NCBI RefSeq assembly: GCF_022179305.1
Contig: NZ_BPQP01000066.1
Coordinates: 1 to 64,000 of the forward strand
Reading direction: 5' to 3'
DNA: 64,000 nucleotides
Source: Methylobacterium iners
GTDB taxonomy: Bacteria > Pseudomonadota > Alphaproteobacteria > Rhizobiales > Beijerinckiaceae
The notes below the pieces were generated by a model. It saw only the letters and a list, made by a program, of their open reading frames with translations, did no database searches and had not been told where the DNA came from. Every line of letters starts with the position of its first letter. Within the stretch, counting starts at the first letter, position 1. A program made the translations under genes and the position numbers. Below are positions 1 through 7,774 of the stretch, piece by piece.

Positions 1-27
1 ATGCCAGTCCGCAGTCATGCGATCTGA

Positions 28-127
28 GAACGTCCGCTTCCAAGGACCGTGCAGCCGCGCGTTCGCGGCAAGTTCAGGTCAGAGGCGGAACGTCCGCTTT
101 TGGACGGAGGGGTAACGTGCGCTTTCC
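28..127. repeat. Three degenerate copies of an AACGTCCGCTT motif
   Basis: The motif AACGTCCGCTT occurs at about 29-39 and 89-99, and a one-mismatch copy (AACGTGCGCTT) lies at about 114-124. No credible gene covers positions 1-293, where the open frames look random. Short repeats of this kind are often found between genes in alphaproteobacteria, but the role here is unknown. Confidence 0.4.
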
Positions 128-262
128 ACCCGTATCAGACATTCAGCCTTGGTGAAATCAGCAGAAGGCTCCTACTAGGTCGAAGGCTGTCGCCGCGGCG
201 AGGACCATCTGCCACTTCGCTCATGCGTGTCTGGAACAGAGCAGCACGCTCAGCGGCCAATA

Positions 263-287
263 CGGGTCAGGCGATTAGCCTGACCCG
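263..287 (-). terminator. Stem-loop after the mucR-like gene
   Basis: A perfect 10-bp inverted repeat (CGGGTCAGGC and GCCTGACCCG) with a 5-base loop lies 7 bases after the stop codon of the minus-strand regulator. There is no clear U tract, so this is a likely but not classical terminator. Confidence 0.55.
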
Positions 288-293
288 ACGGCT

Positions 294-857
294 CTACTCA
301 GCGGCAGCAACAGCCTTGCTTGCTCGGCCGCGTGTCTTCGGCGCGGGAGTAGAAGCCGTTGCCTTGCGCCGGCCGCCGCGGGCCTTGGGTGCGTCGGTGA
401 CGGTCTCAACGACGTCAGCGCTTTTCGGCTCAGCCCTCTGGCGCTGCCGCCCAAGCCCGATGCTGCGAGCGAGTTCGGAGCGCTGCCTAGCGTAGCTCGG
501 CGCGACCATTGGATAGTCGGAGGGCAGACCGTACTTGGCCCGGTAGCCTTCCGGTGTCAGGCCACGGCTTGAGAGGTGGCGCTTCAGCGACTTGTAGGAC
601 CTGCCATCCTCGAAGCTGATCAGCCCCTCATCCCCGATCGACTTCTTGATCTGCGCCGGTGTAGCCTTCGCCACGCTCTCTCCAACCGACGCCGGCGGCT
701 TTCCGAGCCCGAGCAATCCTGTGTGAACGGACAGGATCAGGTCTGCGAGGCCGGAGGCCGGGACCGAGTTGTTGGATACGTATGCGGCGACGATCTGCGT
801 TGTTAGCTCGACCGTATCATCCTGCTCAACTGATTGCGTCTCGATGTTGTCTATCAT
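294..857 (-). CDS. MucR/Ros-family transcriptional regulator
   Basis: A 187-residue MucR/Ros-family DNA-binding regulator. These proteins control exopolysaccharide, motility and cell-cycle genes in alphaproteobacteria and act as H-NS-like silencers. The family core is visible in the middle: SFEDGRSYKSLKRHL followed by YRAKYGLPSDYPMVAP. The classical finger ligands are largely missing: Ser and Asp stand where Ros has its two Cys, and only one of the two His remains. Some Mesorhizobium homologues also lack zinc, so it may still fold and bind DNA. The C-terminal tail is Lys/Arg/Ala-rich. The start at 857 is chosen because GAAGAAGG lies just upstream; the longer frame to 947 has no such site. Target genes are not evident. 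Confidence 0.85.
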   Translation of the reverse strand: MIDNIETQSVEQDDTVELTTQIVAAYVSNNSVPASGLADLILSVHTGLLGLGKPPASVGESVAKATPAQIKKSIGDEGLISFEDGRSYKSLKRHLSSRGLTPEGYRAKYGLPSDYPMVAPSYARQRSELARSIGLGRQRQRAEPKSADVVETVTDAPKARGGRRKATASTPAPKTRGRASKAVAAAE

Positions 858-1229
858 GATGAACCTTCTTCGCTGATTTCTATAGATCAAGCGTTCAGCG
901 AATTGGGTTCCAAGATCAAGCCGCGGGGGAAGTTTTATTATGGACAACTCTGAAGCTTGTGCTCACGGCAGTTGCTCAGCTCAGTCGGTTTTCCAATGGC
1001 CAAAGTTCCCTGTTTTGGTGGCCAACCGATGGCTTCGATGACGCCCGATCCAGTCTGAGTTCCAGCGTGCAAGTAGGCAGGCGCAGCCACCGGATGGTTC
1101 ACCGCCAGTACCCGCTAGCACCGTACACACCGGACGTAGGGCCAGGATTGGTGAAGCGTTGACGCAGTGCTCTGCACGCCTTTGACTCTCTTGTAGCTTC
1201 GGCAGTCGCTTGGGGCGTAAGGGTCGCCC
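858..1229. other. Intergenic region, no gene recognised
   Basis: This is the space between the divergent mucR-like and DHH genes. It must hold both promoters. The short frames on either strand have no family resemblance and no convincing ribosome site. It is AT-richer than its surroundings near 930-960. Confidence 0.5.
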
Positions 1230-2393
1230 ATGGCTTTGACCCAGATCACCCATCACGACCTCGACGGGTACGGGGCTGCAACCGTTGCCGCAGCCTTCGC
1301 CGACCCCGGCCGGATCGTGCACGTCTCACGCTACAGCGATGTCGGACCTGTCCTAGACGACGAGCTGAAGCGGCTGGGCCGTACTCGTACGCCTGAGACG
1401 TTGCTCATCACAGACATCGGCCTCGAGGAACCCACCGTCATCTTCTTGCGCCGGTTCGGAGCGATGAACCGCACCCGCGCAGCAGACGCTCAGCACCGGC
1501 TGATCGTGCTCGATCATCACGCCTCCTCGATCGAGCAGCTTCGACGGCACGATCTTGCGCCCGACGTCGAGCTTCAGCCGACCACCTTGCTGCGGTTCGA
1601 CCTCGGTGATCCCAACGTCACCGTGTTGATCGACGAAGGGTGCTGCTCCACCCGAATGACCTATGAGCATCGGGCCCTGTTTGCCACGCGCGACATCGAG
1701 GCCGACCGTCGTGAAGATTTGCAGGCCCTGATCAAGGCCGTGCAGGCCCTGGACCTCTGGCGCAAGGCCGATCCGGCGTTTGCCGGTGGCCTCGCCCTCG
1801 ATGAGGTGTTCTGGGACAACGTGGCCAATGTGGTGCCGATTGGCCACCCTTGGCACGACTGCTTCGTGTCGGACCTGCTCCTCGCCGTGGCTGCGCTCCT
1901 GCGGGCCGACGCTGCGCCCGCGGAAGTGGAGCGCCGCGCCGTGACGCTTCGCGCCGAGATTGTCGACAAGCTGCTGCGTGACGAGCCGGACGACGATCCG
2001 CACCTGACGACACGGATGCGGATCGCCCGGGCACTTGCCCGCTCAGACACGCTCTTTCGTGAGTTGTCGGACAAGTCCCTGCTGTCGTTTGGTCTTGACG
2101 CGGGCACGTTCCAGCGCGTGTCGGACCTTGTCATGGCAAGCGGACGCGCGAGGCGGCTTGTCAACGTGCAACGCTCAGGCTCTCTGTCATTCCGATCGTG
2201 CGATGGCACCGCACTTGAGGGCGCGCAACGGTTCCGTGGTGGTGGGCATCGAGATGCCGCTGGCGGTAGGCTGCCGAACGGTTCCACTTACTCGATCATC
2301 GACGCAGTAACGCAGGTGGAAGCAGGGCTGAACCCACCGCAGCCAGACCCCGCGGCCAGCCCTTTTGCCGCCCTCAAGAACTGGAAGGGTTGA
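1230..2393 (+). CDS. DHH-family phosphoesterase
   Basis: A 387-residue member of the DHH phosphoesterase superfamily, metal-dependent enzymes that include RecJ and the nanoRNase/pAp phosphatases. The first motif HHDLDGYGAA is at residues 8-17, a further metal-ligand motif TDIG is near 61-64, and the diagnostic DHH triad is at 95-97. The C-terminal DHHA1-type glycine motif GGGH starts near 337. The length fits NrnA-like or YtqI-like enzymes better than RecJ, which is longer. The substrate, whether short oligonucleotides or a cyclic dinucleotide product, cannot be told from sequence. It has an AAGGG-type ribosome site and stands alone, with a broken gene downstream. Confidence 0.85.
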   Translation: MALTQITHHDLDGYGAATVAAAFADPGRIVHVSRYSDVGPVLDDELKRLGRTRTPETLLITDIGLEEPTVIFLRRFGAMNRTRAADAQHRLIVLDHHASSIEQLRRHDLAPDVELQPTTLLRFDLGDPNVTVLIDEGCCSTRMTYEHRALFATRDIEADRREDLQALIKAVQALDLWRKADPAFAGGLALDEVFWDNVANVVPIGHPWHDCFVSDLLLAVAALLRADAAPAEVERRAVTLRAEIVDKLLRDEPDDDPHLTTRMRIARALARSDTLFRELSDKSLLSFGLDAGTFQRVSDLVMASGRARRLVNVQRSGSLSFRSCDGTALEGAQRFRGGGHRDAAGGRLPNGSTYSIIDAVTQVEAGLNPPQPDPAASPFAALKNWKG

Positions 2394-2444
2394 GCTCTCC
2401 GAACTCTGCGCCGGAAATGCTTTGGCCGAGGCTGCACCAGACAA

Positions 2445-2941
2445 TGGGTGAACGCTGCTGATCGGGTCGCTGACCCTGCGCAGGTCGAGCAGGCCTTGCA
2501 CATCGCTTTCGGTCCTCAGCGAGTGAACGCCCGCCGTGAGTTCTTCCGCATCGAGTCGGAGCAAGCCTTAGCTATCCTGCGTCTGCTTCACGTCGAGGAT
2601 GCCACGCGCACCGTAGAGGCCCAGCCCTCGGCCATCTCCGAACAGGAGCTCGGGGCAACCCGCGCGTTGCGGGCCCGGCGGCCCAACCTCGTTTTCACTG
2701 TGCTCGGCGTCCCCATTGGCGCTGAGCTGTGCTACGCTCGCAATGACGCCATCGTAACAGTCGTCGGTCCGCGGAAAGTCCGTAAGAGTGGGGACGAAAT
2801 GTTTTTACCGGCGGCAACCCGAGAGACGCTACAGTTGGACTACAGCGTCGCGCCGGGGCCGTTTTGAACCTTTGAGGGCCGAACGGTTCAGGCGTCTACG
2901 AGGACGCCTACGGGATCGCTGAGACGTGTAGTCCCGCTTGA
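2445..2941 (+). pseudogene. Decayed GIY-YIG nuclease-family gene, C-terminal part
   Basis: The readable frame from the GTG at 2448 to a TGA at 2865 encodes the C-terminal part of a widespread GIY-YIG (T5orf172-type) nuclease family. It contains QALHIAFGPQRVNARREFF and ends in LDYSVAPGPF. The catalytic N-terminal domain is absent: upstream codons do not resemble it. The family normally continues with a Trp after PGP(Y/F), and here that codon is TGA. After the stop the frame reads TFEGRTVQ, and then the family ending (VYEDAYG) appears in a shifted frame near 2894-2914. So there is a 5' truncation, one nonsense change and one frameshift. The family assignment is from memory of homologues. The fragment supports the view that this is decaying accessory DNA. 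Confidence 0.65.
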
Positions 2942-3136
2942 CCGTTCCAAGTGCTACTGCTGATCTGGGTCGCGCGGGCTCGTGACAAGCCTCTCGGTGA
3001 TCATGAAGCAATCTGAGCTGACCACATTTTCGGACCGGATTAGATAGATAGCGACTGCAGGGCGGAGGACCCTATGAAATCTTTCATCCGGCCTCCACAC
3101 TGACACATCGTGACCCCCCGTGTCGGAAAGCCCTGG

Positions 3137-4144
3137 ATGGTGCGCACACTGATCACCGACATCCCTGGCATTCGGGTGGGTCACGCGCATGATCTTGGGC
3201 AAGCGACCGGCGTCAGCGCGCTTGTATTCGACGAGCCTGTGGTCGCGAGTGTTGACGTGCGCGGGGGCGGACCAGGCACCCGCGAGACCGATCTTCTCGA
3301 TCCCGAGCGTACGGTCGCGGGCATCGATGCCCTTGTGCTTTCGGGAGGCTCGGCCTTTGGACTTGACGCCGCGGCGGGCGTCGTGGCCCGTCTCGCGGAG
3401 TTAGGGCGCGGGTTTCCGGTCGGCGCTGCGCGGGTACCGATCGTGCCCGGTGCAATCCTGTTCGATCTGCTCAACGGCGGCGACAAGGCTTGGGGCCGCT
3501 ATCCTCCCTATCGCGAGTTGGGCTACGCGGCGGCCTGTGCGGCGGGCGAGGACTTCGCGCTGGGCTCGGTCGGGGCGGGCCTTGGCGCGCGTACCGCGAA
3601 CCTGAAGGGCGGCCTTGGTTCGGCTTCGGCAGACGTCTCGGGTGTTTCCGCGAAAGTGGGGGCGCTCGTGGTCGTCAACGCCTTCGGCCGGGTCACCGTT
3701 GGAGAAGGGCCACACTTCTGGGCCGCCCCTTATGAGCAGGGGGAGGAGTTTGGTGGCCTTGGCTTCCCGAGCAGTATGCTGGAGACAGCGTTCACTTGGC
3801 CAAGGGTCATTCTCCCCGGTGCCAATACCACCCTCGCCGTAGTCGCGACGGACGCACGGCTGACAAAAGCGCAAGCGCGTCGTCTTGCAGTGATGGCACA
3901 GAATGGGCTTGCCCGTGCCATCCATCCCGTCCACACGCCGCTCGACGGCGACGTGGTTTTTGCCATATCGACAGGCCAAGTGCCGTTGGAGGATCCGATA
4001 GGCGATCTTGCCCGAATCGGGGACGCGGCGGCCAACACGTTGGCACGTGCTGTCGCTATCGGCGTCTATAAGGCAACAGCCCTCTCCAATCCGCCGACTG
4101 CTTCTTCGGATACTCCTCCGGCGTGGCGGGACCTACATCGGTAG
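3137..4144 (+). CDS. P1 family peptidase (DmpA/NylC-like, self-cleaving)
   Basis: A 335-residue protein of peptidase family S58/P1. These N-terminal nucleophile hydrolases cut themselves to make an active alpha/beta pair; members include the D-aminopeptidase DmpA and the nylon-oligomer hydrolase NylC. The opening ITDIPGIRVGHAHD, the stretch VLSGGSAFGLDAAAG and the turn GGLGSAS are typical. The likely cleavage point is the Asn-Thr pair in PGANTTLAVVATDA at about 230-231, as in NylC, so the nucleophile would be Thr rather than the Ser of DmpA. Start 3137 follows GGAAAG; a GTG at 3110 is the alternative. No signal peptide is seen. The substrate is unknown. Confidence 0.88.
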   Translation: MVRTLITDIPGIRVGHAHDLGQATGVSALVFDEPVVASVDVRGGGPGTRETDLLDPERTVAGIDALVLSGGSAFGLDAAAGVVARLAELGRGFPVGAARVPIVPGAILFDLLNGGDKAWGRYPPYRELGYAAACAAGEDFALGSVGAGLGARTANLKGGLGSASADVSGVSAKVGALVVVNAFGRVTVGEGPHFWAAPYEQGEEFGGLGFPSSMLETAFTWPRVILPGANTTLAVVATDARLTKAQARRLAVMAQNGLARAIHPVHTPLDGDVVFAISTGQVPLEDPIGDLARIGDAAANTLARAVAIGVYKATALSNPPTASSDTPPAWRDLHR

Positions 4145-4446
4145 TCACTCCTGCACTGAGCGACAACAAGAAGTAGATACACTAGTAGTGAAACGTACTG
4201 CTTTCACAAGGTGTGATCCGCATCCAACGAGATCCACCCGCTCGTTTTCGGACAAACCTTTAGCACGCTGATCGGCGCCCAAACTGCACCTGGGATCACA
4301 GCCCAAGGAAGGTCTTGCGAGGGGCGCCTTCTGACACCCAGGAGCTTGATCGGCGCTTCCTCCGTGCTCGGCCGTTGACTTAACCTTTCTGGCGTTGCTC
4401 GCTGCATTCCTTAGGTCAAATTACACAAGGCTGCGTCTCGCTTGAA
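4145..4446. other. Intergenic region upstream of the CRP-like gene
   Basis: About 300 bases with no recognisable gene. It holds the presumed promoter of the CRP-like gene and a degenerate CRP-like site listed separately. Confidence 0.5.
4212..4227 (+). promoter_or_regulatory. Degenerate CRP-like site upstream of the CRP-like gene
   Basis: TGTGATCCGCATCCAA shares 13 of its first 14 positions, all but one T-to-C change, with the perfect palindrome at 7682, but its right half-site is broken. It lies about 220 bases before the regulator gene. It could mark autoregulation or be chance. Confidence 0.3.
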
Positions 4447-5133
4447 ATGACGATGCCATTCCCTGATCTCGGGCGCTTGCTGGCCGCAAACACCTTCTTC
4501 GCTAGCCTTGGGCCGGAGGCGCTATCGTCCATTGCGGCGCTGTGCATCACACGTCGGTTAGAAGCGGGACAGACGCTGTTTCTCAAGGGCGATCCGGGAG
4601 ATGCGCTGTATGCAATCAGGCGGGGACAGGTCCGTATCACCACTGATAAGGCGGATGGCCAGAACCTGACGCTTAACCTGCTCGGCTCGGGTGATGTGTT
4701 TGGTGAGGTAGCACTCCTCGATGGGCAGTCGCGCACGGCCACCGCAATCGCGAGCGAACCCACGGATCTTTTTGTCGTTCTGCGGCGTGATTTCCTCGCC
4801 CTTTTGGCACGTCAGCCCAGCGTGGCGGTCCAGGTGATAGAGCTACTCTGCGCTCGTATCCGCTGGATGAGTACTCAGGCCGAAGATACGGCCTTTCTGC
4901 CTCTCGACCGGCGTCTCGGCCGGCGCCTCCTCAGCCTCGCGATTGACTACGGCAACGAGATTGAAATCTCGCAGGAGGATCTCGCGAGTTTCGTTGGTGC
5001 CACCCGCGAGAGCGTCAACCGTCACCTGCAGGTGTGGAAACGAGCAGGTATCGTAGGGCTCAGCCGAGGGCGGATTACTCTCCTCACTCCTCAGAGATTG
5101 GCACGCGTCGGTATTTCTGATGAGGGGACATGA
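4447..5133 (+). CDS. Crp/Fnr-family cyclic-nucleotide-responsive regulator
   Basis: A 228-residue regulator with an N-terminal cyclic-nucleotide-binding barrel (about 15-120), a dimer helix and a C-terminal winged helix-turn-helix (about 150-225). The phosphate-binding pattern FGEVALLDGQSRTATA keeps the Glu (87) and Arg (96) that hold cAMP in E. coli CRP, with Thr for Ser next to the Arg. No cysteines suggest an Fnr-type cluster. The recognition helix reads TRESVNRHL: Arg187, Glu188 and Arg192 match the three E. coli CRP residues that read GTGA. It should therefore bind TGTGA-N6-TCACA, which occurs at 7682. A CHASE2 adenylate cyclase lies two genes on. An ATG at 4453 is a second possible start. 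Confidence 0.9.
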   Translation: MTMPFPDLGRLLAANTFFASLGPEALSSIAALCITRRLEAGQTLFLKGDPGDALYAIRRGQVRITTDKADGQNLTLNLLGSGDVFGEVALLDGQSRTATAIASEPTDLFVVLRRDFLALLARQPSVAVQVIELLCARIRWMSTQAEDTAFLPLDRRLGRRLLSLAIDYGNEIEISQEDLASFVGATRESVNRHLQVWKRAGIVGLSRGRITLLTPQRLARVGISDEGT

Positions 5134-5226
5134 AGGAAAATCTTGCGAAGCGAGAAACCATAAACAACACTAGTCCTGAAGCGCGTCCGGCTGCCTTGTG
5201 ATGGATGTCTCTTGAGGGTCTGCGTC

Positions 5227-5769
5227 ATGTGGGCGTATCAGCCATTAGGAACGCACGGCTTCGGACGTTTGGCCATTCTGATGGTTGGCGCTGTAAGCAT
5301 GGCATTGTCTTGCACGCAGGCCTACGCGGAAGGCTGCATTAGCACCACTTACGCTGATCCGCCACGGGAGGTGCTCGAATGCTCAGGCGGCTCCCGCATC
5401 ACGGCCGAGCCGGGCGCAGCGTACCGATTGATCGACCGAAACCGAGATGGGCGGCCGGAGGCGATCGAGCTCAAAGCCAAAGGCCTTTTGATCGAGTATG
5501 ATGCTCGCCCACGCGGCGGCTTCCAAGTTCTTTCGCCACACGCGGTCGCCTCCGTGCGTGGCACGACTTGGGCGGTGGACGTGACCTCCTCGGGTACGGC
5601 AGTCTTCGTAGAGACCGGGCGCGTTGCTGTTAACAGGGCAAGTGGCGGCCCAGTGGTGGTACTGAAATCGGGGGACGGTACTGACGTTTCCCCCGGTCGC
5701 GCCCCCCTTGAGATCAAGCCGTGGACGGCCGCGCGCCGCATGAGCCTGATGGTACGCTTCGGTCGCTGA
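5227..5769 (+). CDS. FecR-domain secreted protein
   Basis: A 180-residue exported protein. The N-terminus has a long hydrophobic stretch (LAILMVGAVSMALS) and a likely signal-peptidase site after AYA, so it should be periplasmic. The mature part carries a FecR-like beta domain, seen as SVRGTTWAVDV followed by TAVFVETGRVAVN and VLKSGDGTDVSPG. In ferric citrate signalling FecR relays a signal across the membrane, but this protein has no N-terminal anti-sigma part and no sigma gene beside it. It lies 11 bases before the CHASE2 cyclase gene and is probably co-transcribed, so it may feed that sensor. Start 5227 follows GAGG; TTG 5212 is also open. Confidence 0.75.
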   Translation: MWAYQPLGTHGFGRLAILMVGAVSMALSCTQAYAEGCISTTYADPPREVLECSGGSRITAEPGAAYRLIDRNRDGRPEAIELKAKGLLIEYDARPRGGFQVLSPHAVASVRGTTWAVDVTSSGTAVFVETGRVAVNRASGGPVVVLKSGDGTDVSPGRAPLEIKPWTAARRMSLMVRFGR

Positions 5770-5780
5770 CGGGGACCGCA

Positions 5781-7604
5781 ATGCGCGACCCTGCCCGTGC
5801 TCGGGCGATCCTATCATTGGTAGGCATTATACTGTCTTTAGCCTGGAGCAGCGTCTTGACGTTGCCGCACCTGAGCGGCGGCGCCTCGCCTCTCGACCGG
5901 ATCGAGGCGCCCCTAGCCGATCTGCGCTTTCTCCTCGCAGGGCCACGTCCAGCGCCGGAAGATGTAGTGGTCGTGGCCATCGATGATGCCACCGTGGCAA
6001 GCGCGGGAACCTACCCGCTGCCGAGGCAGGTCGTTGCGAAGCTGATCCGCAAGCTTATGGCGGCTCAGCCGCGCGCGATCGCTATCGACATCCTCTTCCT
6101 CGACGCAAGCGAGCCCGAGGCGGATCGCGAACTCGCTGAGGCTCTTGCCTCCGGCCCCTCCGTGATCGCTATGGCAGCCACTTTCGCGCGGGCCGGCCCT
6201 GAACAACGCGCCAGCTCAGGTCCTTTCGCTGACTTGCCCGTGGCGGACAGGCTCTCCCGACCGATTGCTGCCCTGGCGCAGGCGACCCGCCTCGGCCTCG
6301 TCAACGTTGCCACTGATCATGGTGGCACCCCCCGGCACCTGCCTCTGCTTACAGCCGCCGATGGCGCCCTTCAGTTTTCGCTCTCCCTTGTCGCCGCGCG
6401 ATTTGGCCGTGATCTCGCCTGGGAGCGTTACTTCATTCGGATCGGTGAAGTCGAGACGCCGCTTGATTTAGGGGCCTCACTCGCTCTGCGCTTCTACGGT
6501 CCGCAGGGGAGCATCCACACGGTGAGTGCCGACGCCGTCGTGAACGGAACTTTTGAAGACAAAATCAAGGACCGCATTGTCGTCGTGGGTGCTACCGCCT
6601 TCGGTAGCGGCGACACCATGCCGACGCCCTTCGATCCACTACTGCCAGGCGTCGAGGTGCTGGCGACTGGCATCGCACATCTCGTCCGAGGCGACGCCCT
6701 GACAAGAAATACAACCATCCGCCAGATCGATGTCGCAGTAGCCATGATTTTGCCGTTGGTCGTAATCCTCCTGCTCTCGATCGACCGGATCGGACTTGGA
6801 ATTGCCGGCTTGCTCTTGGCAGGAGCTGTCTGCTTAAACGCCGTGTTATTTGCGTACGGGCTGTGGTTTGCCCTCGCTCTACCCTTTGCAGCCTTTGCTC
6901 CGCCGGTTGCGCTCACATTCAGCAGCCGGATTTGGCTCGACCGAGTTCTCGGGCTTCGATTGGAGCGAGCCCGGGACGCACTCCTGCGGTTTCATCCGCC
7001 GTTAATTGCCGATCGGCTGGCACACGATCCAGACTACCTTGCCACACCGCGTGAGCAGCGCGCTGCCGTGCTTTTTGTCGATCTTTCCGGCTTCACTGGG
7101 CTCGGCGAACAGCTCGGACCGGCGCGGACCCAAGCCCTTTTGAAGGAGATGCATGCTGGCGTAGAGGCGGTGGCGAGCGCTCACGATGGCTCGGTGACCA
7201 GCTTTATGGGCGACGGCGCTATGGTCCTGTTTGGCTTGCCTGAGCCGCGGCCCGACGATGGACATCGCGCGTTGCAGGCAGCAATTGCCCTCTCTGCTGC
7301 ATTGGAAACCTGGCTCACTAGCCGCGGCCTCAACATCGGCCTGCGCATTGGCGCCCATGCCGGGCAAGTCGTGGTATCGCGTCTCGGTGGCGCTCATAAT
7401 CAACATATCACTGCCACTGGTGACACTGTGAACGTTGCAAGCCGCCTTCTCGAGGTGGCCAAGACCGAGGGTGTTCGGGCCGTCCTATCAGCAGATCTGC
7501 TGTCTGGTCTGCCCGCGTCCCTCAATGATGTTCCCCTCGGGCCGGTCATACGCATCGGCATTCGCGGCCGGAAACAGGGCCTCGACATACGTTGCCTGCG
7601 GTGA
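5781..7604 (+). CDS. CHASE2-domain adenylate/guanylate cyclase
   Basis: A 607-residue membrane-bound class III nucleotide cyclase, expected to make cAMP. One transmembrane helix (about 8-28) leads into a periplasmic CHASE2 sensor domain (about 38-300), then hydrophobic segments (about 315-385) and the cytoplasmic catalytic domain (about 425-600). The metal-binding Asp residues are in VLFVDLSGFT (D434) and FMGDGAMVLFG (D478); the transition-state Asn and Arg are in TVNVASRLL (N551, R555). The base-reading Asp is kept (GDTVN), but the usual Lys before the second metal Asp is Ser, so nucleotide choice is not certain. Start 5781 follows GGGGA. It pairs with the FecR-like gene and lies between a CRP-like regulator and a CRP palindrome. 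Confidence 0.9.
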   Translation: MRDPARARAILSLVGIILSLAWSSVLTLPHLSGGASPLDRIEAPLADLRFLLAGPRPAPEDVVVVAIDDATVASAGTYPLPRQVVAKLIRKLMAAQPRAIAIDILFLDASEPEADRELAEALASGPSVIAMAATFARAGPEQRASSGPFADLPVADRLSRPIAALAQATRLGLVNVATDHGGTPRHLPLLTAADGALQFSLSLVAARFGRDLAWERYFIRIGEVETPLDLGASLALRFYGPQGSIHTVSADAVVNGTFEDKIKDRIVVVGATAFGSGDTMPTPFDPLLPGVEVLATGIAHLVRGDALTRNTTIRQIDVAVAMILPLVVILLLSIDRIGLGIAGLLLAGAVCLNAVLFAYGLWFALALPFAAFAPPVALTFSSRIWLDRVLGLRLERARDALLRFHPPLIADRLAHDPDYLATPREQRAAVLFVDLSGFTGLGEQLGPARTQALLKEMHAGVEAVASAHDGSVTSFMGDGAMVLFGLPEPRPDDGHRALQAAIALSAALETWLTSRGLNIGLRIGAHAGQVVVSRLGGAHNQHITATGDTVNVASRLLEVAKTEGVRAVLSADLLSGLPASLNDVPLGPVIRIGIRGRKQGLDIRCLR

Positions 7605-7681
7605 ATCCGAACTTCGTTGGGTGGTTAGGCTGTAGACCGGCACCAGCTTCAGGCCTCCGTCAACGACGCGTCACGGGCCTG

Positions 7682-7697
7682 TGTGATCTGCATCACA
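7682..7697 (+). promoter_or_regulatory. Perfect CRP-type palindrome upstream of the RTX gene
   Basis: TGTGATCTGCATCACA matches the TGTGA-N6-TCACA consensus exactly and is a perfect inverted repeat apart from its centre. It sits 78 bases before the RTX gene and 78 bases after the cyclase gene. The recognition helix of the CRP-like protein encoded at 4447 keeps all three base-reading residues, so this is its best candidate operator. Class II spacing would put the start of transcription near 7731. Confidence 0.7.
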
Positions 7698-7774
7698 GAA
7701 GGTAATGCCTGACCCCGCCATGATCTGCCTCAAGACGCCGAGCGGTTCGGCGCCCTAACCTGACGAGGCGCATC

